NCBI GenBank assembly: GCA_019084405.1
Contig: JAHRFX010000020.1
Location: 1 to 45,500 of the forward strand
Length of the DNA stretch: 45,500 nucleotides
Reading direction: 5' to 3'
Source: Methanobacterium sp.
Lineage (GTDB): Archaea > Methanobacteriota > Methanobacteria > Methanobacteriales > Methanobacteriaceae
In this document: piece by piece, positions 1-8,713 of the stretch
Numbering within the stretch: the stretch's first letter is position 1
Layout of the letters: each line of letters starts with the position of its first letter
The notes under the pieces: model-generated
Databases searched by the model: none
Told to the model about the DNA's origin: nothing
The model's input: the letters and a program-made list of their open reading frames with translations, nothing else
Translations under genes and position numbers: made by a program

Positions 1-160
1 AAAATTATTAAAAAAAATATTTTTTAAAAAAAAAAACAAAAAAAAAAAAAAAAACGCAAAAATACTTTTAAATTAAACAAAAAAAAAAAAAAACCGGATT
101 ATTAAAAAAAAAAAAAAAAAAAAAAAAAATATGAGTTAAATATTTTTTAACTCTAGAAAT
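1..160. terminator. Extreme A-tracts downstream of lonB (T-tracts on the lonB strand)
   Basis: This stretch is nearly pure A on the plus strand, with uninterrupted A-runs of 17 (38-54), 15 (79-93) and 26 (104-129). Read in the direction of lonB transcription (minus) it is a series of long oligo-T tracts starting about 30 bases after the lonB stop. Archaeal RNA polymerase terminates at oligo-T on the non-template strand, so a strong lonB terminator is the simplest reading. The runs are far longer than termination needs, and their exact lengths are sensitive to sequencing error. No gene is seen here. Confidence 0.55.
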
Positions 161-2059
161 TTAAGACTTGTTGGTGGAGGGTTTGGGAATAATCCCCCGG
201 GGAACCATTTCACTGATTTTTTGCATTTGATCTACCAGTCCTTTTTTCCCCTTGCCTATTAAAGCATGTTTTAAAACATCGCTTAGAGTTTCCACGGGAA
301 TAATCTCAATTTTATCCTTGTAGCGGCTTTCAATCATAACATCCTGCATATTTGATTTAGGTATAAGGACCTTCTTAATACCCGCTTCTGCAGCAGCTTC
401 GATTTTGCCAGTTACACCGCCCACAGGTAATACATATCCCCTGATACTTAGAGAACCAGTTAAGGCTACTGATTGATCCACTGGAATTTCTTCCAATGCT
501 GATACCACTGCCGTGGCTACTGATACACTGGCACTGTCTCCTTCCACACCTTCATAGGCCTGTAAAAACTGAATGTGAATATCATAGTTGGATATATCAG
601 TTCCGGTATGTTTTTTAATCAATGCAGAAACATTTTGTACTGCCTCTTTAGCTATTTCTCCCAGTTTACCGGTGGCTATTATTCTACCTTCTTGTTTACT
701 CTGGGCAGGTGCGGCTTCAGCAGCTATAGGTAGTAAAATACCACTCCTATCCCCTATTATGGCTAACCCATTAACACTGCCAATTTGACCACCCTCAGAT
801 CGGAATACCCTGTACTTTTTCTTTTGAACTATGTATCTATCAGCGATTTGCTGTTCCAGAGTTCTAGCAAGTTTTTTAGATTTGACCACATGATCCATGG
901 TTACATAATCTGCAGCTTCTCCTTTAGCAATATCTCCTGCAGCACGAACTAAACCACCTAAATCTCTTAATTTGAGAGTTAAAGAATCTTTTTTACCGGC
1001 TCTTCTTTGTGCTTCCAGTATTATCTCATCCATGGCTTCTTTTGAAAAGTGAGGTATTCTACCATCTTTTGTGACTTCCTGGGCCACGAACTGAACCAGT
1101 TTCTGTCTATTTTCTGGAGTATCCTGCATACTGTCTTTCATGAAAACTTCGTAACCATAACCCCTGATCCTGGATCTAAGGGCAATATGCATTCCTTCCA
1201 GGACCTGAATATTTCCAGATGCAACCAGTACAAAATCACAGGGAACTGCCTGAGATCTTACCATAGCACCACTGCTGGTTTCACTCTGTCCCGTTATGGA
1301 GTACAGTCCTTCCTGCATGGCAGTTAATAGTTCCTGCTGGGTCCTCATTTTCATGGTTCCAATTTCATCTATATAGAGAACTCCATTGTGAGAACGGTGA
1401 ATCATTCCAGACTCCACTCTTTCATGGGCCGGGGTTCCCAGCCCTCCAGATTGGTAAGGATCGTGTCTTACATCACCCAGTAAAGCACCGGCATGAGCTC
1501 CAGTAGCATCTATAAAAGGAGCTATTTTTTTATTCTCATTATTTACCAGTAATTTAGGAACCATAACCGTGGTTTTAGGCCTCATTTGATTTAGGGCCAT
1601 AAATACTATCCCTGCTGCAATAATTGCCACAAAATATTGCTGGAGCATGAAACCAATTACCAGGATTAAACCAATAATCAGGATCATAAACATATTTTTC
1701 TTTTCTTCCTGACCTTTAGATTTTGCCTTATGGTTCATGACAATTTGTTTTCCTTCCCCTGCAGGTAGTGCTCCTATTAAAGGATTATTAGAATCTTCTA
1801 AATTAGGATAAACCAGTATATCTTGTAATTCTTCAGGAGGAAGTAATTCAGCCATAGATTGTGCTAACATAGATTTACCAACACCAGGCTCACCAATAAG
1901 CAGTACATTTCTACGCTGCCTGGCCGCCTTTTTAATGGTTTCCACAGCTTCTTCCTGACCAATTATCTGGTCAACAAGCCTATCAGGTACCTCGATATCT
2001 TCTGAAGTTTCATAAGCAACTGAATCTTCTGAATTAGATGCTTTAATGGTAGTTTTCAT
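161..2059 (-). CDS. lonB: ATP-dependent protease LonB (archaeal membrane-anchored Lon)
   Basis: Archaeal LonB is a membrane-bound, ATP-driven serine protease that removes misfolded and regulatory proteins; the ATPase and protease domains face the cytoplasm. The 632-residue product has Walker A GEPGVGKS at residues 56-63, two adjacent hydrophobic segments inserted in the AAA+ domain at about 120-160 (the LonB hallmark anchor), Walker B (VLYIDEIG) at about 230, and a C-terminal Lon protease domain with the catalytic Ser in EGDSAS and the Lys in GGVTGKIEAA. Length and domain order are those of the family. A GGAGG lies 12 nt before the ATG, a rather long spacing, in an AT-rich leader. The gene is monocistronic; it is followed by the A/T-tract terminator and its upstream neighbour is a PAS protein on the same strand 400 bp away. 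Confidence 0.96.
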   Translation of the reverse strand: MKTTIKASNSEDSVAYETSEDIEVPDRLVDQIIGQEEAVETIKKAARQRRNVLLIGEPGVGKSMLAQSMAELLPPEELQDILVYPNLEDSNNPLIGALPAGEGKQIVMNHKAKSKGQEEKKNMFMILIIGLILVIGFMLQQYFVAIIAAGIVFMALNQMRPKTTVMVPKLLVNNENKKIAPFIDATGAHAGALLGDVRHDPYQSGGLGTPAHERVESGMIHRSHNGVLYIDEIGTMKMRTQQELLTAMQEGLYSITGQSETSSGAMVRSQAVPCDFVLVASGNIQVLEGMHIALRSRIRGYGYEVFMKDSMQDTPENRQKLVQFVAQEVTKDGRIPHFSKEAMDEIILEAQRRAGKKDSLTLKLRDLGGLVRAAGDIAKGEAADYVTMDHVVKSKKLARTLEQQIADRYIVQKKKYRVFRSEGGQIGSVNGLAIIGDRSGILLPIAAEAAPAQSKQEGRIIATGKLGEIAKEAVQNVSALIKKHTGTDISNYDIHIQFLQAYEGVEGDSASVSVATAVVSALEEIPVDQSVALTGSLSIRGYVLPVGGVTGKIEAAAEAGIKKVLIPKSNMQDVMIESRYKDKIEIIPVETLSDVLKHALIGKGKKGLVDQMQKISEMVPRGIIPKPSTNKS

Positions 2060-2460
2060 AAATTTTCGAGTGCCTCCATAAATTAATACTCTATTAAGTT
2101 TTTTATAATTAATAAATTAATAAATTTTAAATAAGTTCTTTGGCTAGATAAAAAAATGTTTTACTAACATAAACTTATTTTAATATTATACTATAAATAC
2201 CTAATTATATTACTCCCACAGTTTATCTTTTTCTTATTAATATAATCCCCTTAAACTGTAAAAAGGTATTATTATACTATTTTATATTGAATCCAGGATT
2301 TATTATTCCCAATTAAAGAATAATAAAGAATTAAAGAGGTATTAATAAAGTAAATGATGAAATGTTTTTTAGAAATAATATGGTTATAATAAATATAATA
2401 TAATTATTTGTTCGTGATTATTAATAAGGATTACTACATTTTAATGTATTTATTAAAAAA
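2060..2460. other. AT-rich intergenic spacer, 400 bp, no gene seen
   Basis: This spacer lies between lonB and the PAS protein, both on the minus strand. It must contain the lonB promoter: several TATA-like stretches of A/T lie around 2100-2210, but none is distinctive enough to choose. No ORF with a convincing ribosome binding site, no tRNA-like fold and no clear repeat were found on either strand. Confidence 0.5.
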
Positions 2461-3657
2461 TCATTCCTTATTTATTTCACCAATCAAAGCCAGTGCATTT
2501 TGTATAAATTTTTCCACAATTCTTCGGTATTTCTCTTCACTATCTTTTAGTGCTTTTTGAGCTTTTTTACTCTCCGTTATATCCCGGGCAATGGTAGAAA
2601 TCCCTACAATCTCCCCTTGTGAATTTTTAATAGGAGATAAAGATATAGAAGCTTCAAATAATGATCCATCTTTTCTAAAGCGAGTGGTCTCAAAATGAGA
2701 AACCACATCCCCCTTTTTAATTTTTTCAATATTTTTTAGATTTTCTTCCCATTTTTCTGTTTTCATTAGTAATGAAACATTTTTGCCTATTATTTCATCA
2801 TAAGAGTATCCATATAATTTTTCAGCACCTGAATTCCAGTTAAAAATCGTTCCATCCATCTCATAGCCCACTATAGCATCCCCAGAAGACTCTACAATGC
2901 TAGCCAATCTTTCAATTTCCATCTCATAATGTTTCCTTTCGGTAACATCCCTGAAAATAGCTCGGGTATAAACTACTTTACCATTATCATCTATTTTAGG
3001 ATTTATATTACCCTCAAGTACAACTCCCTGGCCATTTTTAGTTTTAAATCCAGTTTCAATTTCATTAATCTTATGCCCGTTAAAAACCTTCTCAAAAGTA
3101 TCCCGACAGTGTTCTAAGTGTTCTGGATGAATCACATCAAATATGTTCAGATTTTCAATTTCATTATCTTGATAGCCCAAAACATCTTTCCATGCTTCAT
3201 TAACATATAAAAAAGTTCCATCAGAATTTACCATTTGAATAAGATCCGTAGCATTGTCAAAAAAATCTTTGAGTCGTTCTTCACTTTCTTGGGGGTCACT
3301 GATATCTCTGGCCACAGATAAGGCTGCTTTTTTAGTTTTTAAATTAATAATATGGGAATTGATCTCCACCGGAATACTTTTGCCATCTTTAGTAAAATAA
3401 TTTCTCTGAAAAGAGACTCTTCCCTGTGTGATAAGTTCTCTAATCTTTTTTTTATTTTCAAGAGGTGTGGACCCGATATCTTTAGGCCCCATATGTGAAA
3501 ATTCTTCAGGAGAATATCCCAGTTTCTTTACTGCCACATCATTTACTTTTATAAAATTACCAGCACTACCATCCTCTTTAATTTCAATTATGGTAATAAT
3601 ATCATTCACTTTATTGAATGCTATCTTGAATAATTCATCCTGATCCATGGTATCCAT
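2461..3657 (-). CDS. Three-PAS-domain sensor protein without an output domain
   Basis: The product is built of three tandem PAS/PAC modules (about residues 8-125, 128-250 and 252-380 from this start), each ending in the characteristic PAC tail (ARDISD, FRDVTERK, ARDITESK). A short coiled segment (DSEEKYRRIVEKF) follows. No histidine-kinase, GGDEF or DNA-binding domain is present, so it probably binds a ligand or cofactor and signals by protein contact. Many Methanobacteriales carry such stand-alone PAS proteins; the signal is unknown. I chose the ATG at 3657 because it has AGGTGG seven bases upstream. An in-frame GTG at 3705 would add 16 residues but lacks a ribosome binding site. The spacing to lonB argues against a shared operon. 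Confidence 0.85.
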   Translation of the reverse strand: MDTMDQDELFKIAFNKVNDIITIIEIKEDGSAGNFIKVNDVAVKKLGYSPEEFSHMGPKDIGSTPLENKKKIRELITQGRVSFQRNYFTKDGKSIPVEINSHIINLKTKKAALSVARDISDPQESEERLKDFFDNATDLIQMVNSDGTFLYVNEAWKDVLGYQDNEIENLNIFDVIHPEHLEHCRDTFEKVFNGHKINEIETGFKTKNGQGVVLEGNINPKIDDNGKVVYTRAIFRDVTERKHYEMEIERLASIVESSGDAIVGYEMDGTIFNWNSGAEKLYGYSYDEIIGKNVSLLMKTEKWEENLKNIEKIKKGDVVSHFETTRFRKDGSLFEASISLSPIKNSQGEIVGISTIARDITESKKAQKALKDSEEKYRRIVEKFIQNALALIGEINKE

Positions 3658-3797
3658 ATAATGCCACCTGCCATTTCCAGTAAGATTATATGAAATTAGT
3701 GGCACAGTAGATTTTTTTAGTGATTGATTTTATGAGTCTTATTTTTTAGGATAAGGGTCTTCCAGAAGTTTTATAGCTTATAAAAGACAACATATCC

Positions 3798-4419
3798 TTG
3801 GTTTTAACAATGGTATGTTTAGATTCAAACTCTAATAAATTTTTCGGAAAAAGAATTACAAATCGGAGATTTGTAAACTTGAAAATCAGAGTTTTCAAGA
3901 TTCATTTTTCTCAGCTTTTGAGAACTACAACAACGATTATGAATACACATCAAAAGGCGTTTTCCGAAGAACCCAACCGCCTTTGTACCCCGATTATGGC
4001 TCAGGGATGAATCACAATGGGTATAACACTTATTACAAGAAAAACTTGGGCAGTGTTAAAATCGGCAGGTATATCTACCCCATATGCTGTGAACCACATG
4101 AAGAGAGCCGTGAATTCTGGGAAAACATGAAAACAGAATTTTTCAGTGCATTAAACCCTATTTATCAGATTTTAAGGGTGAAGCATGTCTCATATGAAGG
4201 TATTTCTGATTTGATGACTTTAAAACTTTCTTCGCGTTCTTAGATGATAAAAATATCCAGCGAACATCTAACAAAATAGAAAATATCTTTCAAAAAACCT
4301 TTCCTAAAAGTGTTAAGAAGCTAATGAAGATTAAAAATGCTGCAATGTCACGAATAAACATCAGAAAAAAAATTCAGTATCAGAAAAAAGTTTTCGACAA
4401 TCAACCCCCAAGTTTTTGA
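3798..4419 (+). pseudogene. Decayed transposase with the catalytic core deleted
   Basis: Three frames read in succession give one recognisable transposase. An N-terminal piece starts at 3798 or 3810 (DSNSNKFFGK). After a one-base slip in the A-run near 3850 it continues (KNYKSE..KLENQ...) to 4243 with a Cys-containing segment (PICCEPHEESREFW). A frame change then leads to a C-terminal piece (FLDDKNIQRTSNKIEN, then FQKTFPKSVKKLMK) ending at the TGA of 4417-4419. The RTSNKIEN..FQKT block resembles the region around the third acidic residue of DDE transposases of methanogen insertion sequences. The central few hundred codons holding the first two acidic residues are missing, so it cannot be active. 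No terminal inverted repeats or target duplication could be identified. The exact IS family is not assigned. Confidence 0.72.
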
Positions 4420-4512
4420 CAGAGCCTCTAGAACCAATAATTTTAAATATTTCATCCAACAAAACATAATTCGGGTCTTCTTTACTGTAAACAGATTATA
4501 AAAAGGGATAAC

Positions 4513-5700
4513 ATGACACATAAAGAAATAAAATCAGGAATATGGTCAGTAGGGGCAATAGATTGGGATAGGATGTTGTTTGATGAGCTTATACCCCTCC
4601 CTGACGGGACCAGTTATAATTCTTATTTAATAATGGGTGATGGAAAAAATGCTTTAATAGACACCGTTGATCCCACCAAAACCCAAGATTTGATCGATAA
4701 CCTGGAAAAAATTGGACTACCAATACACTATGTTATCTGTAACCATGCTGAACAGGATCATTCTGGTTCCATTAACACCATATTGGAACTTTTCCCCGAC
4801 TCCATGGTGGTTACTAATCCTAGGTGTAAAGATCTGCTTATGGAATTACATTTAATACCGGAAAATAGATTTAAAACCGTAGAGGATGGTGAAACCCTTT
4901 CTTTAGGAAATAAGACTTTAGAATTTATTTACACTCCCTGGGTCCATTGGCCGGAGACCATGGTCACTTACCTGCAGGAAGAAAATATTCTGTTTTCCTG
5001 TGATTTTTTTGGATCTCATCTTGCTAGTAGCGATTTATACGTTCAGGACAGGTGTAAGGTCTACTCTGCAGCCAAAAGATATTATGCAGAGATAATGATG
5101 CCCTTCCGCACCTTGATCAAAGGAAATATGGAAAAAATATTACCGTATCAAGTTGATTTAATCGCCCCCAGTCACGGGCCCATACATCAGGATCCGGAAT
5201 TCATCATAAACGCTTACCATGAATGGATTTCAGATAAAACAGAGAATACGGTGGTCATACCTTACGTATCCATGCATGGTAGTACACGAATAATGGTGGA
5301 TTATTTAGTTGATCTCCTGATTGAAAAAGGCATAGGAGTAAGGCCTTTTAACTTAAGCCGCACCGATGTTGGTGAATTGGCAGAAGCACTTGTAGATGCC
5401 ACCACCATAATAATCGCCTCACCAACCGTACTTATAGGTCCACATCCCGTGGTGGTCTCCGCCACATATCTGGCCAATGTGTTAAAACCAAAGTTGAAGT
5501 TTGCATCAGTGATAGGTTCTTATGGTTGGGGTGGAACGATGGTGGATCAAATTACCAACATGTTAACTAACTTAAAAATCGACCTTTTGGAACCCGTTAT
5601 CATCAAAGGACTACCAACCAATGAAGATATAGAAAAATTAGATCAATTAGCCAATGAAATAGAAGAAAAGCATTCAGAAATATTATATAAAGATGTATAA
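4513..5700 (+). CDS. fprA: FprA-type flavodiiron protein (F420H2 oxidase)
   Basis: A-type flavoprotein that in methanogens reduces O2 to water with reduced coenzyme F420, protecting the anaerobe; it is cytoplasmic. Residues 1-250 form a metallo-beta-lactamase-like diiron domain with the ligand motif HAEQDH (H78, E80, D82, H83), a downstream Asp in FSCDFFGSH and His in APSHGPIH. Residues from about 255 form a flavodoxin domain with an FMN-binding phosphate loop (SMHGSTR) and a second FMN loop near SPTVLIGPHP. The length of 395 is typical, and there is no rubredoxin extension. AGGGATAAC precedes the ATG and a TATA-like GATTATAAAA lies just upstream. The next gene, also plus strand, starts 67 bp downstream. 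Confidence 0.93.
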   Translation: MTHKEIKSGIWSVGAIDWDRMLFDELIPLPDGTSYNSYLIMGDGKNALIDTVDPTKTQDLIDNLEKIGLPIHYVICNHAEQDHSGSINTILELFPDSMVVTNPRCKDLLMELHLIPENRFKTVEDGETLSLGNKTLEFIYTPWVHWPETMVTYLQEENILFSCDFFGSHLASSDLYVQDRCKVYSAAKRYYAEIMMPFRTLIKGNMEKILPYQVDLIAPSHGPIHQDPEFIINAYHEWISDKTENTVVIPYVSMHGSTRIMVDYLVDLLIEKGIGVRPFNLSRTDVGELAEALVDATTIIIASPTVLIGPHPVVVSATYLANVLKPKLKFASVIGSYGWGGTMVDQITNMLTNLKIDLLEPVIIKGLPTNEDIEKLDQLANEIEEKHSEILYKDV

Positions 5701-5767
5701 GGATAGTTTAAAGATTAAACTCAAGTTTTTTAATAGATAAATAATATGTAAGGATAGGTGATGTGAT

Positions 5768-6283
5768 ATGGCTCCACACTGTGATACAATGGATGGTCCT
5801 GTAGTTTCTGCATGTAAAAAGGCTTTAGAAAAAGGGAATGTATATTATGTCCTGCCATTTGTATCTAAAAAGGCAGAAGATGAATTAATTCAGGGATTTA
5901 ATAAAACTCTTAAAGCGAGAAGGTTAGGGCAGGATGCTGCAGAAGTTGCTGATCTTTGGTTCTTTGAAACTGCGGTACGTTTGCACCGTGAAGGCGAAGG
6001 AGCACCCTATACTGGGCTTAAACCAGCCGGTTTAGATTGGGGACCAGTAGTGCCTAAAGCAGAAAAGGACATAGAGAAAGGAGATCCCACCGAAACGATA
6101 GAATTCCTGAAAAGTATTGTTGAAGAAGAGGTTAAAAAAAAGTTTGATAAAGCAATGCGCCTTAAGGATTATGATTTAAGTGATGTAGATGCAGCCAGAG
6201 AATACACAGAATCAATGCTTCACTTCGTATTATCCTCCCATCACCTTTATAAATATGTAATTTCTGGTGGAGAACACCTTTAA
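5768..6283 (+). CDS. DUF6448-like conserved protein
   Basis: This is a 171-residue soluble protein with no signal peptide or membrane segment. The N-terminus (MAPHCDTMDGPVV), the FFETAVRLHREGEGAPYTGLKPAG block and the His-rich C-terminal stretch (HFVLSSHHLYKYV) match my memory of the DUF6448 family, whose function is unknown. Conserved His, Cys and Glu residues suggest metal or haem binding, but this is inference. Ribosome binding site AGGTGA lies 6 bases before the ATG. It follows fprA on the same strand after 67 bp, so co-expression and a link to oxidative stress are possible but not shown. Confidence 0.75.
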   Translation: MAPHCDTMDGPVVSACKKALEKGNVYYVLPFVSKKAEDELIQGFNKTLKARRLGQDAAEVADLWFFETAVRLHREGEGAPYTGLKPAGLDWGPVVPKAEKDIEKGDPTETIEFLKSIVEEEVKKKFDKAMRLKDYDLSDVDAAREYTESMLHFVLSSHHLYKYVISGGEHL

Positions 6284-6580
<297 letters not shown>

Positions 6581-6584
6581 CTGC

Positions 6585-7125
6585 CTATATTAATGTTTTT
6601 TGGTTCTTAAAATCAGATAATCGCTTTTCAGACAATCTAACATATTCTTCTTTTATATCATAACCAAAATAATGCCTTCCATCCTTTAAAGCTGCAAGAC
6701 ATGTTGTCCCACTTCCACAAAACGGATCTAAAACTATTTCATCCTTAAATGTATATAATTGAATCAATCTATGCGGTAATTCTATAGGAAATGGTGCTGG
6801 ATGTCCTATTTTTTTTGCAGATACAGTGGGAAAACTCCAAATACTTTTTGTCCATTCTAAGAATCCATCTCTCTATTGTATTTTGTTTATTTTTATCCTT
6901 CTTTCTTGAAAATGATTCTTTACAAAAAACTAAAATATATTCATGAACATCTCTTAAAACTGGATTAGAAGCAGATTGCCAGCTACCCCATGCTGTAGAA
7001 GAACCTGCACTTGCAGATTTATCCCATATAATTTCTCCTCGCATTAAATATCCTATTTTAAGCATTATTTCAATTATCATGGAATGTAGAGGAATATACG
7101 GTTTTCTACCAATATTTGTTCTTAA
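6585..7125 (-). pseudogene. Truncated, frameshifted DNA N4/N6-methyltransferase
   Basis: Read on the minus strand, a recognisable beta-class DNA methyltransferase C-terminal part begins near 7120 (RTNIGRKPYIPLHSM, then MRGEIIWDKSASAGSSTAWG and NPVLRDVHEYILVFCK). The frame shifts near 6868, where a GAGAGA dinucleotide run has apparently lost one GA. It continues (DGFLEWTKSIWSFPTV, GHPAPFPIELPHRLIQL) to the AdoMet-binding motif DPFCGSGTT and the stop at 6585-6587. The N-terminal part with the catalytic (D/S)PPY motif is absent, and an in-frame TGA lies immediately upstream of the homology. The gene cannot encode an active enzyme. No cognate restriction gene is present. It is probably the last piece of an integrated restriction-modification or phage-type element. 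Confidence 0.85.
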
Positions 7126-7548
7126 AATTCACACCATTCCTAAACCACGATTAAATATTAAAAATAAATTTCTAAGAACTATTCTAAAGAAAACCACTTT
7201 AAAACACCACCACTAATTGTTTTAGCGTTAACAATCATCTTTTTCAAGTAAAAAAACCCCAAAATCCATCTTTTTTATGATATTGAGGGTGGAAATAATA
7301 TAAAATCACTGGAAAACTCATAATAAAAAGTTCATCGTTTTTCAAAAAAGCACATAAAATCATGAAAAAAGAAATAAAAATCAAGGATTTATTCAAAAAT
7401 TTAACATATCACTTGAAAAATCGATAGTGCCGTAGAGATATGATCCGGATGAAGATGTATCTATGACTAAAAAATTAGATTATATCCCTTATTTTAATTA
7501 ATCATGATGTATCTATGACTGAAAAATTAGATTATGGCATAATTTTGA
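7126..7548. other. Non-coding AT-rich remnant region
   Basis: This region lies between the methyltransferase remnant and the 3' end of aroE. It contains a possible 21-codon ORF fragment (7362-7427, plus) that I cannot assign and which may be another relic, and the pair of 30-bp direct repeats listed separately. No complete gene or RNA is visible. Together with the tRNA-like gene and methyltransferase remnant it looks like the scar of a lost mobile element. Confidence 0.45.
7454..7535. repeat. 30-bp direct repeat, two copies, 52-bp period
   Basis: Copies at 7454-7483 and 7506-7535 start GATGTATCTATGACT and differ at one base (A/G at the 16th position). They sit just downstream of the aroE stop codon on a non-coding stretch. 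Such a pair could be a local duplication by replication slippage or remnants of an element end. Confidence 0.8.
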
Positions 7549-8391
7549 TTATAAAAAATCATATAACGCTTTTTCCATAATATCGGCCGGTGGTTCCTGA
7601 CCGGTCCATATCTTGAATGCTTCTACTCCCTGATAAAGCAACATCTTTAAACCAGAAATAGTGGTAGCACCGGCCTTAGTGGCCTCTTTTATAAGTCCTG
7701 TTTCCAGAGGATTATATACCAGGTCATTAACCACCATATTGTGGGGGATCCCCTGGGCCTTTAATATAGGTTCATCATCTTCATGGGGGTGCATGCCCCG
7801 GGGGGTGGTATTAATTAAAATATCTGCTGAATCTATTTCCTTATCCAGAAGTTCAAATCCACCGGCAGATAAAGTGGTTTTTAGATTATTTTCCAGGTCA
7901 CATTTAAGTTCAAATGCTTTTTCAGGGGTCCGGTTTAGTATCAGTAACTCCACCTCATAGGAGGATAGTAACTGGAATGAAACAGCTCGAGAAGCTCCAC
8001 CAGCACCCAGTATAATCACTTTTTTATTAGAAATAGAAGTTATTTCTTCAATAGCCCTAATTGCCCCTATACCATCAGTATTATAACCCTTACTTAAACC
8101 GTCCTGGATTTTAACAGTATTAACCGCTCCAATTAAAGCCGCAGTAGGGTCCACCTCTAGAAGGTAGTCTATTATTCTGGTTTTATGGGGGATGGTGACA
8201 TTATATCCCCTGAGATTTAGAGCAGAAGCACCCTGGGTGGCCTCTTTTAAAAATTCAGCTTTTACATTAAAGGGTACATATACATAATCCAGGCCTTTAT
8301 ATCTAAAAGCCGCATTATGCATGGCTGGAGAAAAACTGTGACCTACCGGGTCTCCAAAAAGGCCTATTATCTTAGTTTTTCCTGTAATCAA
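7549..8391 (-). CDS. aroE: Shikimate dehydrogenase
   Basis: NADP-dependent reduction of 3-dehydroshikimate to shikimate in aromatic amino acid synthesis; cytoplasmic. The 280-residue product has the substrate-binding N-terminal domain (GDPVGHSFSPAMHNAAF at about 13-29, NVTIPHK with the catalytic Lys at about 68, NTDGIGA at about 104) and the Rossmann domain (ILGAGGASRAV at about 128, NRTPEKA, INTTPRGM). The length is typical. Translation starts at TTG (8391), preceded by AAGGTGA at a suitable spacing. A TATA-like element on the minus strand at about 8466-8478 would place the transcript start near 8440. No operon partner lies on this strand. Confidence 0.95.
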   Translation of the reverse strand: MITGKTKIIGLFGDPVGHSFSPAMHNAAFRYKGLDYVYVPFNVKAEFLKEATQGASALNLRGYNVTIPHKTRIIDYLLEVDPTAALIGAVNTVKIQDGLSKGYNTDGIGAIRAIEEITSISNKKVIILGAGGASRAVSFQLLSSYEVELLILNRTPEKAFELKCDLENNLKTTLSAGGFELLDKEIDSADILINTTPRGMHPHEDDEPILKAQGIPHNMVVNDLVYNPLETGLIKEATKAGATTISGLKMLLYQGVEAFKIWTGQEPPADIMEKALYDFL

Positions 8392-8713
8392 TTTTTCACC
8401 TTAAATAAAAACTCGTAAAAGTATTTTTTAATAATTAAAACCCTAATTCCGTACTCATGCAAAGTTAATATATATTTCCGGGATTATTCCCGGTGGTGCC
8501 TGAATTAATTTAATCATTTAGTTTGAGATTGTTCCTTTAGTGATACTATCCCTGTTAATCTTTAACCATAATTATATTAGTATATTTCAAGATAAAAGTT
8601 ATTATAATATCACCTTATAAAAAAAGGAATTTATAATATTCCAAATTTAAGTGGAGTGTATTTAATAATCGATTATTTTAATATGTGATTCTGGGGTTAG
8701 GGAGATGTATGAA
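8392..8713. other. Divergent intergenic region of aroE and the RNA-ligase partner gene
   Basis: About 320 bp holding both promoters. It contains a perfect inverted repeat at 8478-8493 (CCGGGA-TTAT-TCCCGG) overlapping the upstream side of the presumed aroE TATA element, plus TATA-rich stretches near 8590-8625 and 8660 that could serve the plus-strand gene. No small ORF or RNA gene was recognised. Confidence 0.5.
8478..8493. promoter_or_regulatory. Perfect palindrome next to the aroE promoter
   Basis: CCGGGA/TCCCGG with a 4-nt TTAT centre is a G+C island in very AT-rich DNA. It lies beside a minus-strand TATA-like element about 80-100 bp upstream of the aroE start. Position and symmetry suggest an operator for a dimeric regulator; a short RNA hairpin is the alternative. 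No regulator can be named. Confidence 0.4.

Noticed and set aside
6585..7125. Active restriction-modification system
   Set aside because: The methyltransferase lacks its catalytic N-terminal motif, is frameshifted, and no restriction enzyme gene is adjacent.
7362..7427. 21-codon ORF as a real small protein
   Set aside because: No ribosome binding site or homology; it lies within the element scar and is more likely a fragment.
8705..8713. Earlier ATG for the RNA-ligase partner
   Set aside because: It directly follows GGGAG with no spacing, while the ATG at 8714 is properly spaced and matches the family N-terminus.
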